Shown piece by piece: positions 29,298 to 40,714 of a DNA stretch of 64,000 nucleotides; within the stretch, counting starts at the first letter, position 1; each line of letters begins with the position of its first letter. Origin of the DNA: Pyropia yezoensis (taxonomy: Eukaryota; Rhodophyta; Bangiophyceae; Bangiales; Bangiaceae); NCBI GenBank assembly GCA_009829735.1, contig CM020619.1, forward strand, positions 18,419,816 through 18,483,815. Direction: 5' to 3'. Made by a program: the position numbers and the translations under genes. Under the pieces are notes generated by a model, which was given only the letters and a program-made list of their open reading frames with translations, was not told the DNA's origin and did not search any database.

Positions 29298-30994
29298 ATG
29301 GCGTCGCCGCCGGCACTCCCCCCCGCGGCCACTGCGTACGTTGCGCCCGCCCCAGTGGCGGCGGCGACGGCGGCGGCTGCGGGGGTGCACCGCCACGTGG
29401 TGGCGACCGCCGGCGGTCGCCGCGACGCCGCCGCCGCCGCCGCCACCGCCGCCGCCACCGCCGCCGCCGCTGCTGGCGGCGGCGGCAGCCGCCGCCGCCG
29501 TCGTCTTTGTCCCGCCACGGCGGCTGGGGCCGCCGGCTCCCGCCCACCCCCCCGCCGGCCGGTGGCGGCGACGGCCGCCGCCACGGCGGGCGGCGGCGAC
29601 GGCACTGGCGGGTGCCCCGCCCCGCCCCCCACGCCCGTGGCGTTTGTGTCGGGCGCCAACAGGGGCATTGGGCTGGCAGTGGCGGTGGCGCTCGCCGCCG
29701 CCGGCCACGCCGTCTATGCGGGCATGCGCGACGGCGCGTCCGACGCGCCGCTGCTCGCCGCCGCCCCGGCAGCGATGGCGGCGGGCGCGGCGCCGACGGC
29801 GGCGGCGGCGGCGGCGGCGCCCGCGTGTGCAACGGCACGGCCATCTGTAGCGGTCGGCGGGGGCGGCGGCGGCGGCGGTGGTGGTGGCGGCGGCGGTGGC
29901 ACTGGTGCGGCGCCGCCCCCCGCGGGCGCCATCCGCGTGTGGCGTGTGGACGTGGGCGCCGACACGAGCGTGGCGGCAGCGATGGGGGCGCTCCTCTCCG
30001 AGGCGGGCCGCATCGACGTGGTGGTGGCCAACGCCGGCTTCTCCCTCGCCCGCGGGGTGGAGGGCGCGTCCATGGACGACTTTATCCGCTCCATGAATGT
30101 CAACTGCTGGGGGGCGCTGCGGCTCCTCCACGCCACCCTCCCGACGATGCGTGCGCAGGGGGCGGGGCGGGTGCTGGCCAGCAGCAGCATTGTGGGCGTC
30201 CTCGGCACCCCCTTCTACGCACCATACAGCGCCAGCAAGTTTGCGCTTGAGGGGCTCTTTGAGTGCTGCCACGGGGAGTACGCCCACGCCGGCATCCACT
30301 TTTCATTGGTACGTGCTCTGGGAGGGGGTGGGGGGGGGGGGGGGGACGCGGCGGAAGGAGGTTCGCATGGGGGGGGGGGGGGGGGCGGGGGCGGGGGCGG
30401 CGGTCTCCGCGCAGGTTTGGGGGGGGGCCCGCCGCCGGCTGGTCTGGGGAGATGGGGGGGGGGGGGGGGGCAGCAGAGGATAGGTGAAGGCCGGCTTGGC
30501 AGGCCAGCCGGCGGCGACCGGCAGCAGGCAGAGTCCCCTGTGATGCGACCGGGTGTGGTTCCAGCGCGCCCCACTCACCGACACACGCGCCTCTGCGCCC
30601 TCGCTTCCGCCCCTCTCCCCCACCCCACACCCCCCACCCCCCCCATTTGACTGTTGCCACCCCCACCCCATGCCCTCCGCCCCCCCTTTTCCAGATGGAG
30701 TCGGGCTACGTGGACACCGCCATCACCACCCGCCTGTCGAGCATCACGGGCAACCCCCCCGAGCTGGCGCCGACCCTCCGGAACTGGAAGCGCAACGTCT
30801 TCCTTCCCATGTACGCCCGCCGCTTGACGGCCACCGATGTGGCGGCTCACTACGTGAGGGCCGCGACGGATGAGAAGCCGGCGCTGCGCTACATCACCAC
30901 CACCGACTATGGTGACATCCTTGGCACCAAGTGTGTGGACACGAACGGGGCGGGCTACGCGGGCTTCCTCCGCTCCATGGGTGAGACGCGCTGA
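29298..30994 (+). CDS. Short-chain dehydrogenase/reductase, two exons
   Basis: Exons are 29298-30308 and 30695-30994, giving 436 residues; the frame is kept across a phase-0 GT-AG intron. The first 110 residues are Ala/Arg/Pro-rich and may be an organelle transit peptide. The Rossmann core has the cofactor loop SGANRGIG, Asp in WRVDVG, NAG in VVANAGFS, the Ser block ASSSIVG and the catalytic YSASK, all in the classical SDR order. A Gly/Ala-rich insertion of about 60 residues follows the first beta-alpha unit. Exon 2 supplies the C-terminal substrate part (SGYVDTAITTRL, KRNVFLPMYARR). Overall it resembles 17-beta-hydroxysteroid or retinol dehydrogenase-like NADP(H) SDRs. The substrate is unknown. 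Confidence 0.85.
30309..30694 (+). other. G-rich intron of the SDR gene
   Basis: The donor is gtacgt at 30309 and the acceptor is ttttccag ending at 30694, preceded by a strong pyrimidine tract. The intron (386 nt) carries several long G runs on the coding strand (about 30320-30480), then switches to a C-rich half. Its RNA could form G-quadruplexes near the donor. Confidence 0.8.
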
Positions 30995-31999
30995 GGGAGG
31001 GCAGCGCGTCTGGAGGGCGGAAGAGAGTCAGGCTGCATTCTTTCTAGTGGCCATACTGCAAAGTTCATATGGGGGGAAGACAGTCCTACAGGGGGCACAC
31101 GAGAGACGGGACGAGCAAGTAGGCAACCGGGGGAGCGAATACATCAGCCAGGGAGCTTAGGCGTCCACAGCGGATGCACCACCCCCTTCAGCACACACCA
31201 ATACGCAGCCGCTTCTCCGGCCGTGGTGTAACCGACAGTGGCTCCGCGGCGCGAGACAATTTGGGCAGCTTGGCGGCCACAATGGCTGCATTCGATGTGG
31301 ACGAGGGCCGACCAAGTGCCAACGGGGAATCGCACCCACATCCCTCATCAAGCGAGTGGCGGACCACGCAAGGATGGCAGCAGACCAACTTGGCGGCTAC
31401 CACGACTGCGTCGCAGACGGCAGCCAGGCCAGCACTAGCGGAGCATAAGCAGAGACGGAAAAACGATTTGACTTGTTACCCCTGGGTCCGGCGCAACGGC
31501 GGAAAAAGCAACAACAATAAAACAGTCAGTGGCGCCATCCGCAAAGAGTGGGAGCCCAAGAGGAAAACAACAACACAACAAAAAAAGAAAAGACGGCAGA
31601 ACATGCAGGAAACTAGCCCAGTACAACTACAAAGAAGCAGAGAAACATCAGCTACACACACACCTACACACATACACGCAAACACAAAACAAACAAAGAC
31701 AGGTACGAGACGATAGAAAGAGCCGCACAATGGAGGACCGAGGATGGAGGCAGCCCCGGTCGTCGCGGCGCGAGGTCAACGATGGCCCAAGGGTGGCCAC
31801 AATAAGTAGAGGGAAGAACTGAGCACGCACCGCGGCCGGCAGGCCAAGAAGGGCAAGAAGAAAAAGAAAGGGCACAGGGAGAGACAGCACCGTATGTACA
31901 CACGGGCAGAGCCGGCAGACCTCCGACCGGTAGCCATAACGTAAGGAAGAAAGTTGCGTCACTCCTGTACAGCAAAGGAAGTCCACGGTGGCTGGCGCC
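30995..31999. other. Spacer after the SDR gene
   Basis: Balanced to A-rich plus strand (for example 31440-31720), quite unlike the surrounding GC-rich DNA. No open frame has a recognisable domain. Probably the SDR 3' flank and intergenic DNA. Confidence 0.4.
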
Positions 32000-32744
32000 A
32001 GGCCCGCCCGGGACGTGACGCCACGCAGCATCAGCGCCAGGGCCCGCCGCCGCCGCCACAGCAGACCGGTCCATGATCACGGGAGCAACCGACAGGGAAC
32101 GGGGAGGGGCAGCACCGCGCCCCACCGAGGAAGAGCGCGCACGCCGTCGGGCCACGTGAGCCCCCCTGCCACAAACCCGTTCCCCCGCGCACCATCCGTC
32201 CCCCGCTCGCGCGTACTCTTCCTCCCGGGGCAGCCACGCATCAAACGGGTCGTCGAGGCCACCCCAGGCGGCGCGGAGCACCATCTCTTCGTCCCGGAGC
32301 AGGGCCGCCTCGAGCACCCCGCAGCCGCGGGGCGTCCACCTCTGCCCCCCCCGGGCGGCCCGCAAACACCAGCTCGCTCCACCACCGGGTGCGGTCGTCG
32401 CCGCCGCCGCCGCCGCCGCCGCCGCCCCCCCCGCCCGGCGGCCGACGGGGCCCCCGCCGCGGGGGCGCCTCCCCCCCCCCCCAGCGGACGGTGGCAACGT
32501 CCCCAACCTGCCGCCACTCGACGGCGCCGTGGAGGCGGGTGGCCAGCACCAGCACCCCCACCGAGCTCCCCACCCCCTCCCACGTGGCCGTCGCACACAG
32601 GGCGGCGTGGAGGCGGGTCGGGTGGAACCGCCGGCAGGCGCGGAAGAGGAAGGTGGGTGGCGCGCCGCCGGCGCCGCCGTCCGCCCCGCCGTCTCCCCGC
32701 CGGGACTTGCGCGGCCGCGGCGGCGGCGGGGGGGGGGTCCACAC
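32000..32744 (-). other. Possible unidentified gene with frame changes at G runs
   Basis: Starting from Met 32744, one frame has natural-looking protein (FLFRACRRFHPTRLHAALC, VGVLVLATRLHG, WWSELVFAGRPGG). After a run of eight C's on the plus strand near 32345 the coding-like character moves to another frame (GVLEAALLRDEEMVLRAAW, DDPFDAWLPREEEYARA). The pattern suggests one gene read through a homopolymer length error. I do not recognise the family. Both the start and the 3' end are uncertain. Confidence 0.25.
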
Positions 32745-35700
32745 CGTCGGATCCAGGCCCGGCCGGAGGGGGAGGGGGGGGTGGGGGGGGGGGGTACGCT
32801 GCGCGCCGAGGCCCTTATCTACGACCCCGCCGCTCCTCTGTTCTCCCTCCCGCCGGGCCGGCGCGTCCGTCGTCTTTCGCGCCTCCCACTATCCTCCCTG
32901 CGCACGTACCGCTGACGCACATCTTGTCGTCTTTCGTGGGCTACTCGGCCCCACCCATGCTTGACATGCGCGGGGTGCTTTCCTTGTATTTATCGTGCGT
33001 TTATCTTGGCCGCAACCCAAACGAATAAACACACTGTCAATGGCTACATGCGGCGTCGTGCTTGAGTCTCTGTTATGCTGTTGGTGTTTTTTTTTTTTTT
33101 CTTGTGTGGAGGGGGAGGACGAGAGTGGAGGGGGTCGTGAGGGGGGGGTGAGGGGGGCGGGAGTCGAGGGTTAGTGAGGGGGGGAGGGCGGACGGGAGAG
33201 GAAAGGCGGCGGCGGCGACGACGGCGACGACGGCGGCAGCTGCGACAAGGGCGGCGGCGTCGACGGCGGCGGCGGCGGCAAGGGCGGCGGCGGCGATGGC
33301 GGCGACGGCACGGCGGCGGCGGCGTTGGCGGCGGCGGTGGCGGCGATGGCAGCGGCGGCATGGCGGCGGTGGCAGCGGCGGCGGCGGCGGCGCTAGCGAA
33401 GGAGGGGCGGGCTGGGCAGCCGGGGGGGTGCCCCGTCTGCCACTCTTGCTGGCGTGGTAAGTTTGTCGGGTGGTGGGTGTTTGTGTGGGGAGTGCGGTGT
33501 GGCGGGAGGGTGAGTGTGGGGGTGGTGTGATGGCGGGCGGGGTGGTGGCGGGGTGCTGGTGGTGGGGTGGTGGTGGCGAGGTGTGGTGACGGTGGGCTGG
33601 TGGTGGGGGGGGTGGCGGCGGTATCAGACGCGGCGGGGCATTTCGGGGGGGTGCCCCGTCGCGTTCTGGGAGGGGGGAGGTGGGGGGTGGGCCCACCCCG
33701 ACCCTCCGCCGCCTCTGTCGCCGCCGCCGCCTGCTGCTGTCACTCACTCTGGCGCCGCTTGCCCTACGACCGGCACCGCTGGGGCTGGCGGCTGGAAGGC
33801 CGGGGGCGGCGGCTGCCAAGCTGCCTGCCGGCACGCCGCACGCCGCTGGCGGGGCCTGCAGGGAGCTGCCGGTCGCCCTCGCCGGGAACCCCCGTCGGGT
33901 GCCTGCCGTCGAGGCCTGGCGGGTGGGGCCCCGCGAGCGGGGCTGCGAGGAAGCCCGGGGGCAAGCAGGGCGGGCGGGCGAGCCGTCGGCCAAAGGACGC
34001 ACGAAAAAAAAAAAACCACCTCGAGCACCTGCCCGCAGGCGCAGCAGGGGCATTACTCCTTGCCTTTTGTGTGCAGTTGATACATTTTAATAAGGGCAAG
34101 AACGCCAGCCCAGCCGTGTGTGCCCGTGGGTCGCCACCGGCTGGACAGCAGGCCCTTGAGGCGCAGGAAATTGCCTGCGCCTCCATGAAAGAGGGTAAAC
34201 AGCGTGCAACCGCAGGCGGAGGCAAGCAAAGGAGAGAAAAGAGAGAGACACACAGAGAGAGAGAGAGAGATGCAGGCACCAGACGCCAGCAGTGCCAAGG
34301 GCGACAGCCGGGACGGTGGGCGGGCGCGCGAGGGCAAACGAACGTGCCGGCCGTCCGCCGCCGGCGAGTTCCCCCCGCGCCCACCCCTACTATACCCCCA
34401 AGGGGACAGGTGGCCTGGTGGGGACCGGATACCGGGTAACGCAGTCCCTCTAGATCCACACACCCAAATACTCCCCAGTCCAGAGAGGTACGACAATAAT
34501 GAGGCAGAGCCAGGCAAGGCACCCGCTAGTAGGCCAGCGTCCGTAACCCCTTACCAAAACAAACAAGACACATGTCAAGGACAATGTCAAAGCGCCGCCC
34601 AGCCTGTCAGACATAGGATGATCCCGCCCTCCCTGCGTGGGCGGTCGTAGCCGCCGCGCGCCGTGTGTGGGACACAGCCCGACCGCTAACATCGTAAGGG
34701 GTCAGTCTGGGTGACTTTCCGGGTATTATGCGACATACCCTTCGCATCTGTCTTTGCAGCTGCTTTGAGATCCAGTGTTTGAAATCTAAATAGCGTTTGT
34801 CCTCAGCTGTGAGATACTCGCCAACGCCCAATTTGAATAGCTCTCGCATACGCGAGAAAGCCAGCTTTCCTGTGGCTTTCGCATCCGGCTGGAAGCCCTC
34901 TTTCGTCCGTATTTGCCAGTTGCCTCAGGTGCTCCTCTCTTGGTCCTGACGTGCCTACTCACGCGTCGTCCGCCCTCGTCCCTCCTACTCCCACCCCTCT
35001 TGCACCCTTCCCCCCACCCCCCCTACCCCCGTCCCCCCCACCTCCGCCTCACCCACACCCGCCTCGCCACAATAGCCGCCCCTGCTCCCGCTCCCCATAC
35101 CGTCACCCCCCCGCACTCTCGTACACACCCCCCCCGTCCCCCCCCCCGTCTGCTGCCACAGCGTCGTCCAAGAGTTCCATCTGCGCAGTGAGACGACGCG
35201 ACGAGGGTGCCGCCGCTCTCTCGGCCAAGTAGACGGCCAGCCTCTGCCTTGCCCAGCGGCCCGGCCTCCTCCCCCTCGCAGCAACTGGCCGCGCCGTGAC
35301 CCTCCCACTCCGCAGAGACCCTCCCCCTCCGCCGAGACCCTCCCCCGCCGCCTCCACTCTCAAAGCTCCTCATACCCTCGCCCTCCCTCTCCGCCCCTCC
35401 CTCTCTCGCAACCCTTCTCCCGGCCCCCCTCTCCCTCGCCCCCCTCTCACCTGCCCTCCCTACCCCCGCCCGCCGACGTTGCTGACGGCAACGGGTATGA
35501 GCATCAAACATACATTCCGTAACTGGCGCCACGGCCAGGGCACCGTCGCCAGAAGTGAGCCACGCGCAGGAGCGTACCATTCTCACCAGGAAGCATAGCC
35601 GGCGTGCGCGCCGTCGCTAGGAAGGCGTCGCCTCCAGGAAGCTCCCGCCGTCGCCAGGAAGTCACAGCCACAGGGTGCGGAACCGGGGAAGGGTAGAGCC

Positions 35701-36361
35701 AGTACGGTGGGGTGCGCAGTGGCGCATCCACCCTGTACAGACCGCAGTCTGTCGACGTCAAGACAGCGACTGGTGGGACTGGGCAGGCCGGCAAGGGACA
35801 GAAGACCGGGGGGAGTTGCTTCCACTTGAGCTCTCTACCTGGCCGTGGCCGCACGGAATGCAAGCCGCCCTTCGGGGACCGCACCACGGTGCCTGACAGA
35901 GACGAGGGCGCCACGGCGTGACAAACGGGGGCGCACAAAAATTTCCCTGCGCGCTTCCACTGCTGTCTGTGACCACCCGCTCGGGCTGCGCAGCGTGGGT
36001 GGTGGTGGGTCCAGGGCAGGGGAAGGGGGCGTCCACGCTGGCGTGCCGAGGAGGGCGGAAAAACCGCAGCCTGGAGAGGCGCCCCCACCGCGATTGTGAT
36101 AAATCGATTGCCGTCCAGCTTTCCCTCCGTGAAAATGACGCACAGAGGCACTGGCTTTCGAGCCCGCCCCAAAGCCCCTCACATACCCCCTCAAATAGGG
36201 CTTTGCTGGTATGTGAAAGCCGAAATGCTATTTCGGCTTCGGGATCCAGTCCACATCCACAGAGGCGACCGCTTACGATCCGGGGCGGGGATTGGCCTGC
36301 ACGGGAGGCTACGCTCCCCGCCCCCCCCACCCCCCCTCCGCGTCCCCCCGCCACCCCCTCC
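32745..36361. other. Gene-poor region with microsatellites and candidate fragments
   Basis: No complete gene is supported. It contains an AATAAA at 33024-33029, an A/T homopolymer near 33090, a CGG/GAC trinucleotide-rich tract (33190-33400), a consensus splice donor gtaagt at about 33457 directly after CPVCHSCWR-coding DNA (a possible plus-strand exon), a GA microsatellite (about 34231-34271) and the orphan frame at 34607-34924. A 9-bp stem with a 3-nt loop lies at 36218-36238. Confidence 0.4.
34607..34924 (-). other. Orphan coding-like segment, possible gene fragment
   Basis: Open on the minus strand from 34924 to the stop at 34607, with a first Met at 34849. The part 34924-34690 reads as ordinary soluble protein rich in Lys, Phe and Leu (QPDAKATGKLAFSRMRELF, EYLTAEDKRYLDFKHWISK, CRIIPGKSPRLTPYDV). 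GC content is much lower than in neighbouring genes. No family is recognised. It may be an exon, or a remnant of a mobile-element or transferred gene. Confidence 0.3.
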
Positions 36362-36982
36362 TCAGCGGAAGCGGATGGTGATGCTAATGCTGATGCGGAT
36401 GCGGACCCGCCAGCGGCGGGCCGCCCGCCCCGGCGACCCCGCACACTCCTCCAGCCCCTGCAACTTGTTCTTGCACTCGATCATGCCCCCGCGGACGTCC
36501 TCCTTGGCAACCCCCGCCGCGACGAGCGCCGCCACCGCCGCATCCAGCTGCGGCGCCGCCGCCGCCACAGCCGCGCTTCTCTCGAACCAGGCCCCCCCCG
36601 CGGGGGGAGACACGACGGCGCCGCCGCCGCGGCCGGGGGACCCGTCCGCATCCCACGCAACGGTGAAGGTCGCGTCGCAGCCGCCGCGGCGGGTGTTGGG
36701 CCTGCACGGCGGCTGAGTGGAGCGGCACGCCCGCCTGACCGTTTTCGTCTTCTTTATCGCCGCACACAGCGGCGGGCGGGGGACAATGGCGCCGGCGGGG
36801 ATGCCGCTGGCGATGAGGCCCGCGATGACCCGCGACCGCGCCGCGTCCACGTACTTGACGTCGGGGGGGCCAGCTGTGAGCGTCGGCGTCGGGGTAGGCG
36901 CCGCCGCGCCGACGGCGGCGGCGACGAGCGTGGCCACCACCGCCACCGCCAGCAGGTGGCGGAGGCAGGTGGGGCGAGCCAT
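36362..36982 (-). CDS. Small secreted Cys-containing protein of unknown function
   Basis: 206 residues. The N-terminus (MARPTCLRHLLAVAVVATLV, then AAAVGAAAPT) is a good signal peptide with probable cleavage after an Ala-x-Ala near residue 26. The mature part has six Cys (in PPLCAAIKK, RRACRS, QPPCRP, GGCDA, IECKN and EECAG), enough for three disulfides. It ends in a basic Arg/Ile-rich tail (RWRVRIRISISITIRFR). No family is recognised; an extracellular or cell-wall protein is the simplest reading. The start is the only Met giving a signal peptide. Confidence 0.5.
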   Translation of the reverse strand: MARPTCLRHLLAVAVVATLVAAAVGAAAPTPTPTLTAGPPDVKYVDAARSRVIAGLIASGIPAGAIVPRPPLCAAIKKTKTVRRACRSTQPPCRPNTRRGGCDATFTVAWDADGSPGRGGGAVVSPPAGGAWFERSAAVAAAAPQLDAAVAALVAAGVAKEDVRGGMIECKNKLQGLEECAGSPGRAARRWRVRIRISISITIRFR

Positions 36983-39091
36983 GGTGCCTCTTGCGGAGGG
37001 GGGCGGGCGCCTTGGTGGGAAGCGGGGGGGGGGTGCGTCGATGCGGAGCCGGCAATGCCGCTGGGGTGCGGCCGCGGCACGCCCCAGACCGCCGCCGGCG
37101 CTGTCCTTTTACGCCCCGCCCGTGGCGCGGGCGCCCGCGCGTGGGGCCGCCCCCGCCGGGCGGGGCAGCGCCCCCCACGCCGGGCGCCCCCGCCAGCTCG
37201 GCCTCCCCCTAGACACGCGCGGGGATGCACGCGCGTCGCGTTTGGAGCCACGGCGGCAGCCGCGTCTCGGCCCCAGTGTCCTGCGGGCGCCGGCGGGCCT
37301 CGACAGGCCTCGGTAGACCTCGGAAGGCCACGGCGGGGCGGTCAATGACGTTGCCGCCAAACCCAAACGACCCCCCCACGCGGGCGGGCGGGGCCCGCGC
37401 CGCGACACGGGCGCCCCCCCGCCCCCCCCCCCTCCCCCCCCAACACCCCCACCGCCGCCGGCCGGGAGCACCCCCCGTTGGCAGCCAGCGGGGCCCACGT
37501 CGGCACGGCGGCGGGCGGGGCGGGGGCGGCCGACGCCCGCGGCCGGGCGGGGCGGCAGGCGGGGCGGGGGGGGGAGGTGGCCCCGCCGCGGCCGCCGCCG
37601 CGGCCGCGGGCGGCGCGGCGGGGGCGGGCCCGGCAACAGCGCACGGGTGCGCGGGCGGTGGCAGGCGCCGGCCGCGGTCTGCCCCACGCGCGCGGCGGCG
37701 CGGCCAGGCCGCCACCACGGGGCGGCGGGGGCGGCGCGGCAGCGGCGCGCGCCGCCGCGTCGCGCGCGGGGAGCGCCGCCAGCCAGCCCAGGCGGCGCGG
37801 CCGCGGGGGGAGCGGGGACGTGAAAATAAAACAAAAAACAAAACACAAGAAAAGACAGAGGGGCGAGGGTGGAGGTGGGGGTGACGGGGACGGCGGGCGG
37901 CGCGGCCGCCGCGGCGGCCCGGCGGGGGGGACACGCTCGCAGCCGACGGGGGGGGGGGCGCCCCGCGGCGGCGACGGGGCCCCGCCGCGGCGCAGTGGTG
38001 CCTAAAGGAAGGTTCAGGAAAAGCCTGGTATGTCATCCGCATCGACCCACAGACGAGTCCACAGAGGGTCGGCGGATTGCGGGTGAACGCCGTTTTCTCT
38101 CCATTTTTTTGCGCACACGCTGTGCGCCATGCGCAAAACTTTGCAGGGCACTGCACCGTCATCCAGTGACTCAGCCAATCAGCACTCAGCATGTGGTGTG
38201 CCCTCTGCCATCAGCCAATCAGCACTCTTCAAAGGTCCAGCGCCAGCCTGGGAGAATGCGGGCTTTCCCACCCCCCTCCGCAGCGGTTTTGTGGATTCCA
38301 CAGTATTCTGCGGGGTGTGTTTGACAGCTGCTGTGGGGCACTTGGGAAGGTGACGGTCGACCGACATACACTCTGCTGCTTGACATGCTCTTGTAGCTCT
38401 ACACATGGTGCTTCACGTCATGGTCGAACGCAGAGTGTATGTCGACCGACCACACGGCCACAGAAGATATGCAAAAAAAACAGAGAATGTTGGGGCGGAT
38501 TGTACCGTGAGAGGGGGTCCACACTCGGATACGCAACCCGCAAACCCGAATGCGGGCCGATTCCTGAACCTCCCTTCAAGCACCACTGCGCGGCGGCGGC
38601 GGCCGCGCCGCTGGCCCCCCCTGGAGGCGCCGCCGCTGCGCCGCCCACGGCGGGGGCCCCCATGGGCGGCGGAGGCGCGGCAGTGGCTGGGGGGGGGGGG
38701 GGGGGGGGGGCATCGAGGCTAGAGGGGGGGTCCGCTACGGGTGGTGGCCAGGCGCCGCTCGCCGTGCTGCGGCGCTGGCTGTGACGCCCCACCGTTAGGG
38801 GCGGGGGGGGGAAGCCACGGGGGGGTGGGGGGGGACGCTGGCCACCTCCACTGGGCGTGACGAGGAAGGTGGTGGCCACGTCACCGCCACTCCCCTTGGC
38901 GAGCAGCAGCATTAGCCGGCCGCCAGCCGCGGGGCAGACGCCCAACCCGTGCAGGGGGGATGGACGCCAGGCCGGGCGCCGCACAGTACTACAGTTCCCA
39001 ATGCAAGGGAGCCCGCGTATGCCATCTGACGTTTCCGTTTATTGAAAGCGCGTTCGCGAAAACACCCTGGACTTTCGCGGAAGTGTTTCAT
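36983..39091. other. GC-rich spacer with CCAAT boxes and inverted repeats
   Basis: No gene is supported. 37100-38000 is extremely GC-rich and produces long spurious frames on both strands. From 38000 to 38560 composition is balanced and holds the paired CCAAT boxes and a 15-bp inverted repeat. A G run of about 21 bases lies near 38690-38710. Confidence 0.4.
38171..38227. promoter_or_regulatory. Two identical CCAAT-box (NF-Y type) sites, 40 bp apart
   Basis: The 17-bp word tcagccaatcagcactc occurs at 38171-38187 and again at 38211-38227. Its core agccaatcag is a full match to the NF-Y consensus. The 40-bp spacing is close to four helical turns, putting both sites on one DNA face. A nearby 15-bp inverted repeat (38362-38376 / 38430-38444) may belong to the same control region. 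Which gene it serves is unclear. Confidence 0.45.
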
Positions 39092-39919
39092 TCAGGCCAC
39101 TGGTGCCTCGCGTTCCTCTTCGACTGGGTCTCCGTTGCGGTGTGCTCTTGCTCCTTCGCTGTCCACCTCGACTGCGTATCCCCCCGCGTACTCCCTCCAG
39201 TCGTCAACCCATTCCACCTCGACAGTGTCCACGTCGGTGGCCGCTGAGGCCGCCGCGGCCGCCTCGGCCGCTGCCAACACCTCGGCCGTGCGAGCAGCGA
39301 AACGTTTGACAGCCGCCAGCGCATTGGCCTCGCGGCTCCCCGCCACGAGACAGCTGGACACGAGGACAACCATCTCGGGGGCTACCCGCTCCACCCACAC
39401 CGCCGCTGTACGGCCGATGGCGGCCACCTTGGCCATTGGCGCAAAGCGGGCGTCTGACCGCGCCGCCGCGCTAGGCGACACCGCGTGCGCGCGTACCATC
39501 TTGGCGATAAAGTGCGGGTTGACCATGTTGGTGAGCAGGGCCTCGCTCAGCCCCAGTAGCAGAGCCGCCACCCCGTTTTGCCCCTCAGCAGCGCACGCCC
39601 CGCGGGCGTGGTGCACGGCCCGCGCCCGCGGGGCGTGGTGCACGGCCCGCGCATGGCCCGCCCTCTCGACCCCCCGCGACCCCTTCTCCCACACCCCTAC
39701 CCTCCGTTGGCGAGTCTTTCTCGCCCTATCCCTCCCGCCTTCCACCCCAAACGCTCAATCCACCTCCCGAAACACTGCCGACGCGCCCACCTGCGCCACC
39801 TCAGCCCGACACGCGGCGGTCAGCTGCGCGACGCGCCCGCGCAGCAGGGGCGTCCGGTCAGGCCCGCTGGCGCCGCCACGCGGAGGGGCCCGATACTGTA
39901 GTCCGCGGTGGGCGTGGCG
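39092..39919 (-). CDS. Unidentified spliced gene, last two exons
   Basis: The final exon is 39583-39092 and the preceding one ends at 39764. They are joined in phase 0 by a GT-AG intron of 180 nt (39763-39584). The joined part reads as an ordinary Ala-rich helical protein (TPLLRGRVAQLTAACRAEV, then GLSEALLTNMVNPHFIAK, VWVERVAPEMVVLVSSC, VEWVDDWREYAGGYAVEVD). Upstream exons between 39920 and about 40500 are unresolved. One frame there gives a thylakoid- or secretion-like hydrophobic stretch (AAALAAACLLATSAPAACR). No family is recognised. The intron holds a short tandem repeat of a gtggtgcacggcccgcgc unit. Confidence 0.4.
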
Positions 39920-40714
39920 TCAACGGCCTGCACGCGGCCGGGGCCGACGTGGCGAGCAGGCAGGCGGCGGCCAGGGCCGCCGCAGTGGTGGCGGTGGTCG
40001 TCTCCACCACAAGTGGGAGGAGGGGACGCCCGTAATGCTGGCGCCTCCGGGGGCGCCGGCTGTGGCGGCTGCAGCGGCGGCGACGGCGCAAGCGGCGGTA
40101 GAGCTGCCGGGGGGAGCGGCGAGGGAGGAAGGAGAGCGGGGGATGCTGCCGCCGCCCGCGCCGTGTCGGCGCCCGAGGCGTCTGGCCGCGCCGCGTCGGC
40201 GGCTTTGTCGGCGGCCGCAGCTCGGCGGCAGGCGCGGCAGGGCGAGGCCGCTTGTGTGGCTTCCCCCCCTCCCCCCCCCCACCGCCGCAGCGCCGCGCTT
40301 GCGCGGCGGTGCCGCCACGTCGGCACCCGCCGCCGCCGCTGTCGCGGCGACCGCTACCTTACCCGCCGGCGAGCGCGCCCACTCCCCGCCCCTGCCGGCG
40401 GGCGAGTCCACCGCCGGCGACAGCACCAGCGATGATGCCGGCGGTGCCGGCGGTGGCGATTGCACCGGCCTCCGTTGGCGTGCTGCGATCAATGATTCCT
40501 GAGCTTGAATCGCGGTCATCGGGGACCCCCGCTGTGACGTGGTACGCGTATGGGTACGCCGGATACTGGCCTTCCCTGTGTATCGGCCGGTACGTCGTCG
40601 ACCCGCGCAGGGACCCTCACGCCTCAGAGTTCTTCGCGCTTCGCGTGCTTCCTCGGCATAGCGCCCACTTTCAACTTGCGTCATGGCGTCGTTGGTCGCC
40701 ACGCTGGCAACTGC
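39920..40714. other. Region between the unidentified gene and retroelement A
   Basis: Pro/Ala-coding GC-rich DNA that probably contains the upstream exons of the gene ending at 39092. From about 40500 to 40714 the composition becomes balanced at the truncated 3' edge of element A. Confidence 0.35.

Noticed and set aside
37209..38192. Long frames on both strands in the 37-38 kb GC-rich block
   Set aside because: All frames give Arg/Gly/Pro/Ala low-complexity protein; open length is explained by lack of AT-rich stop codons.
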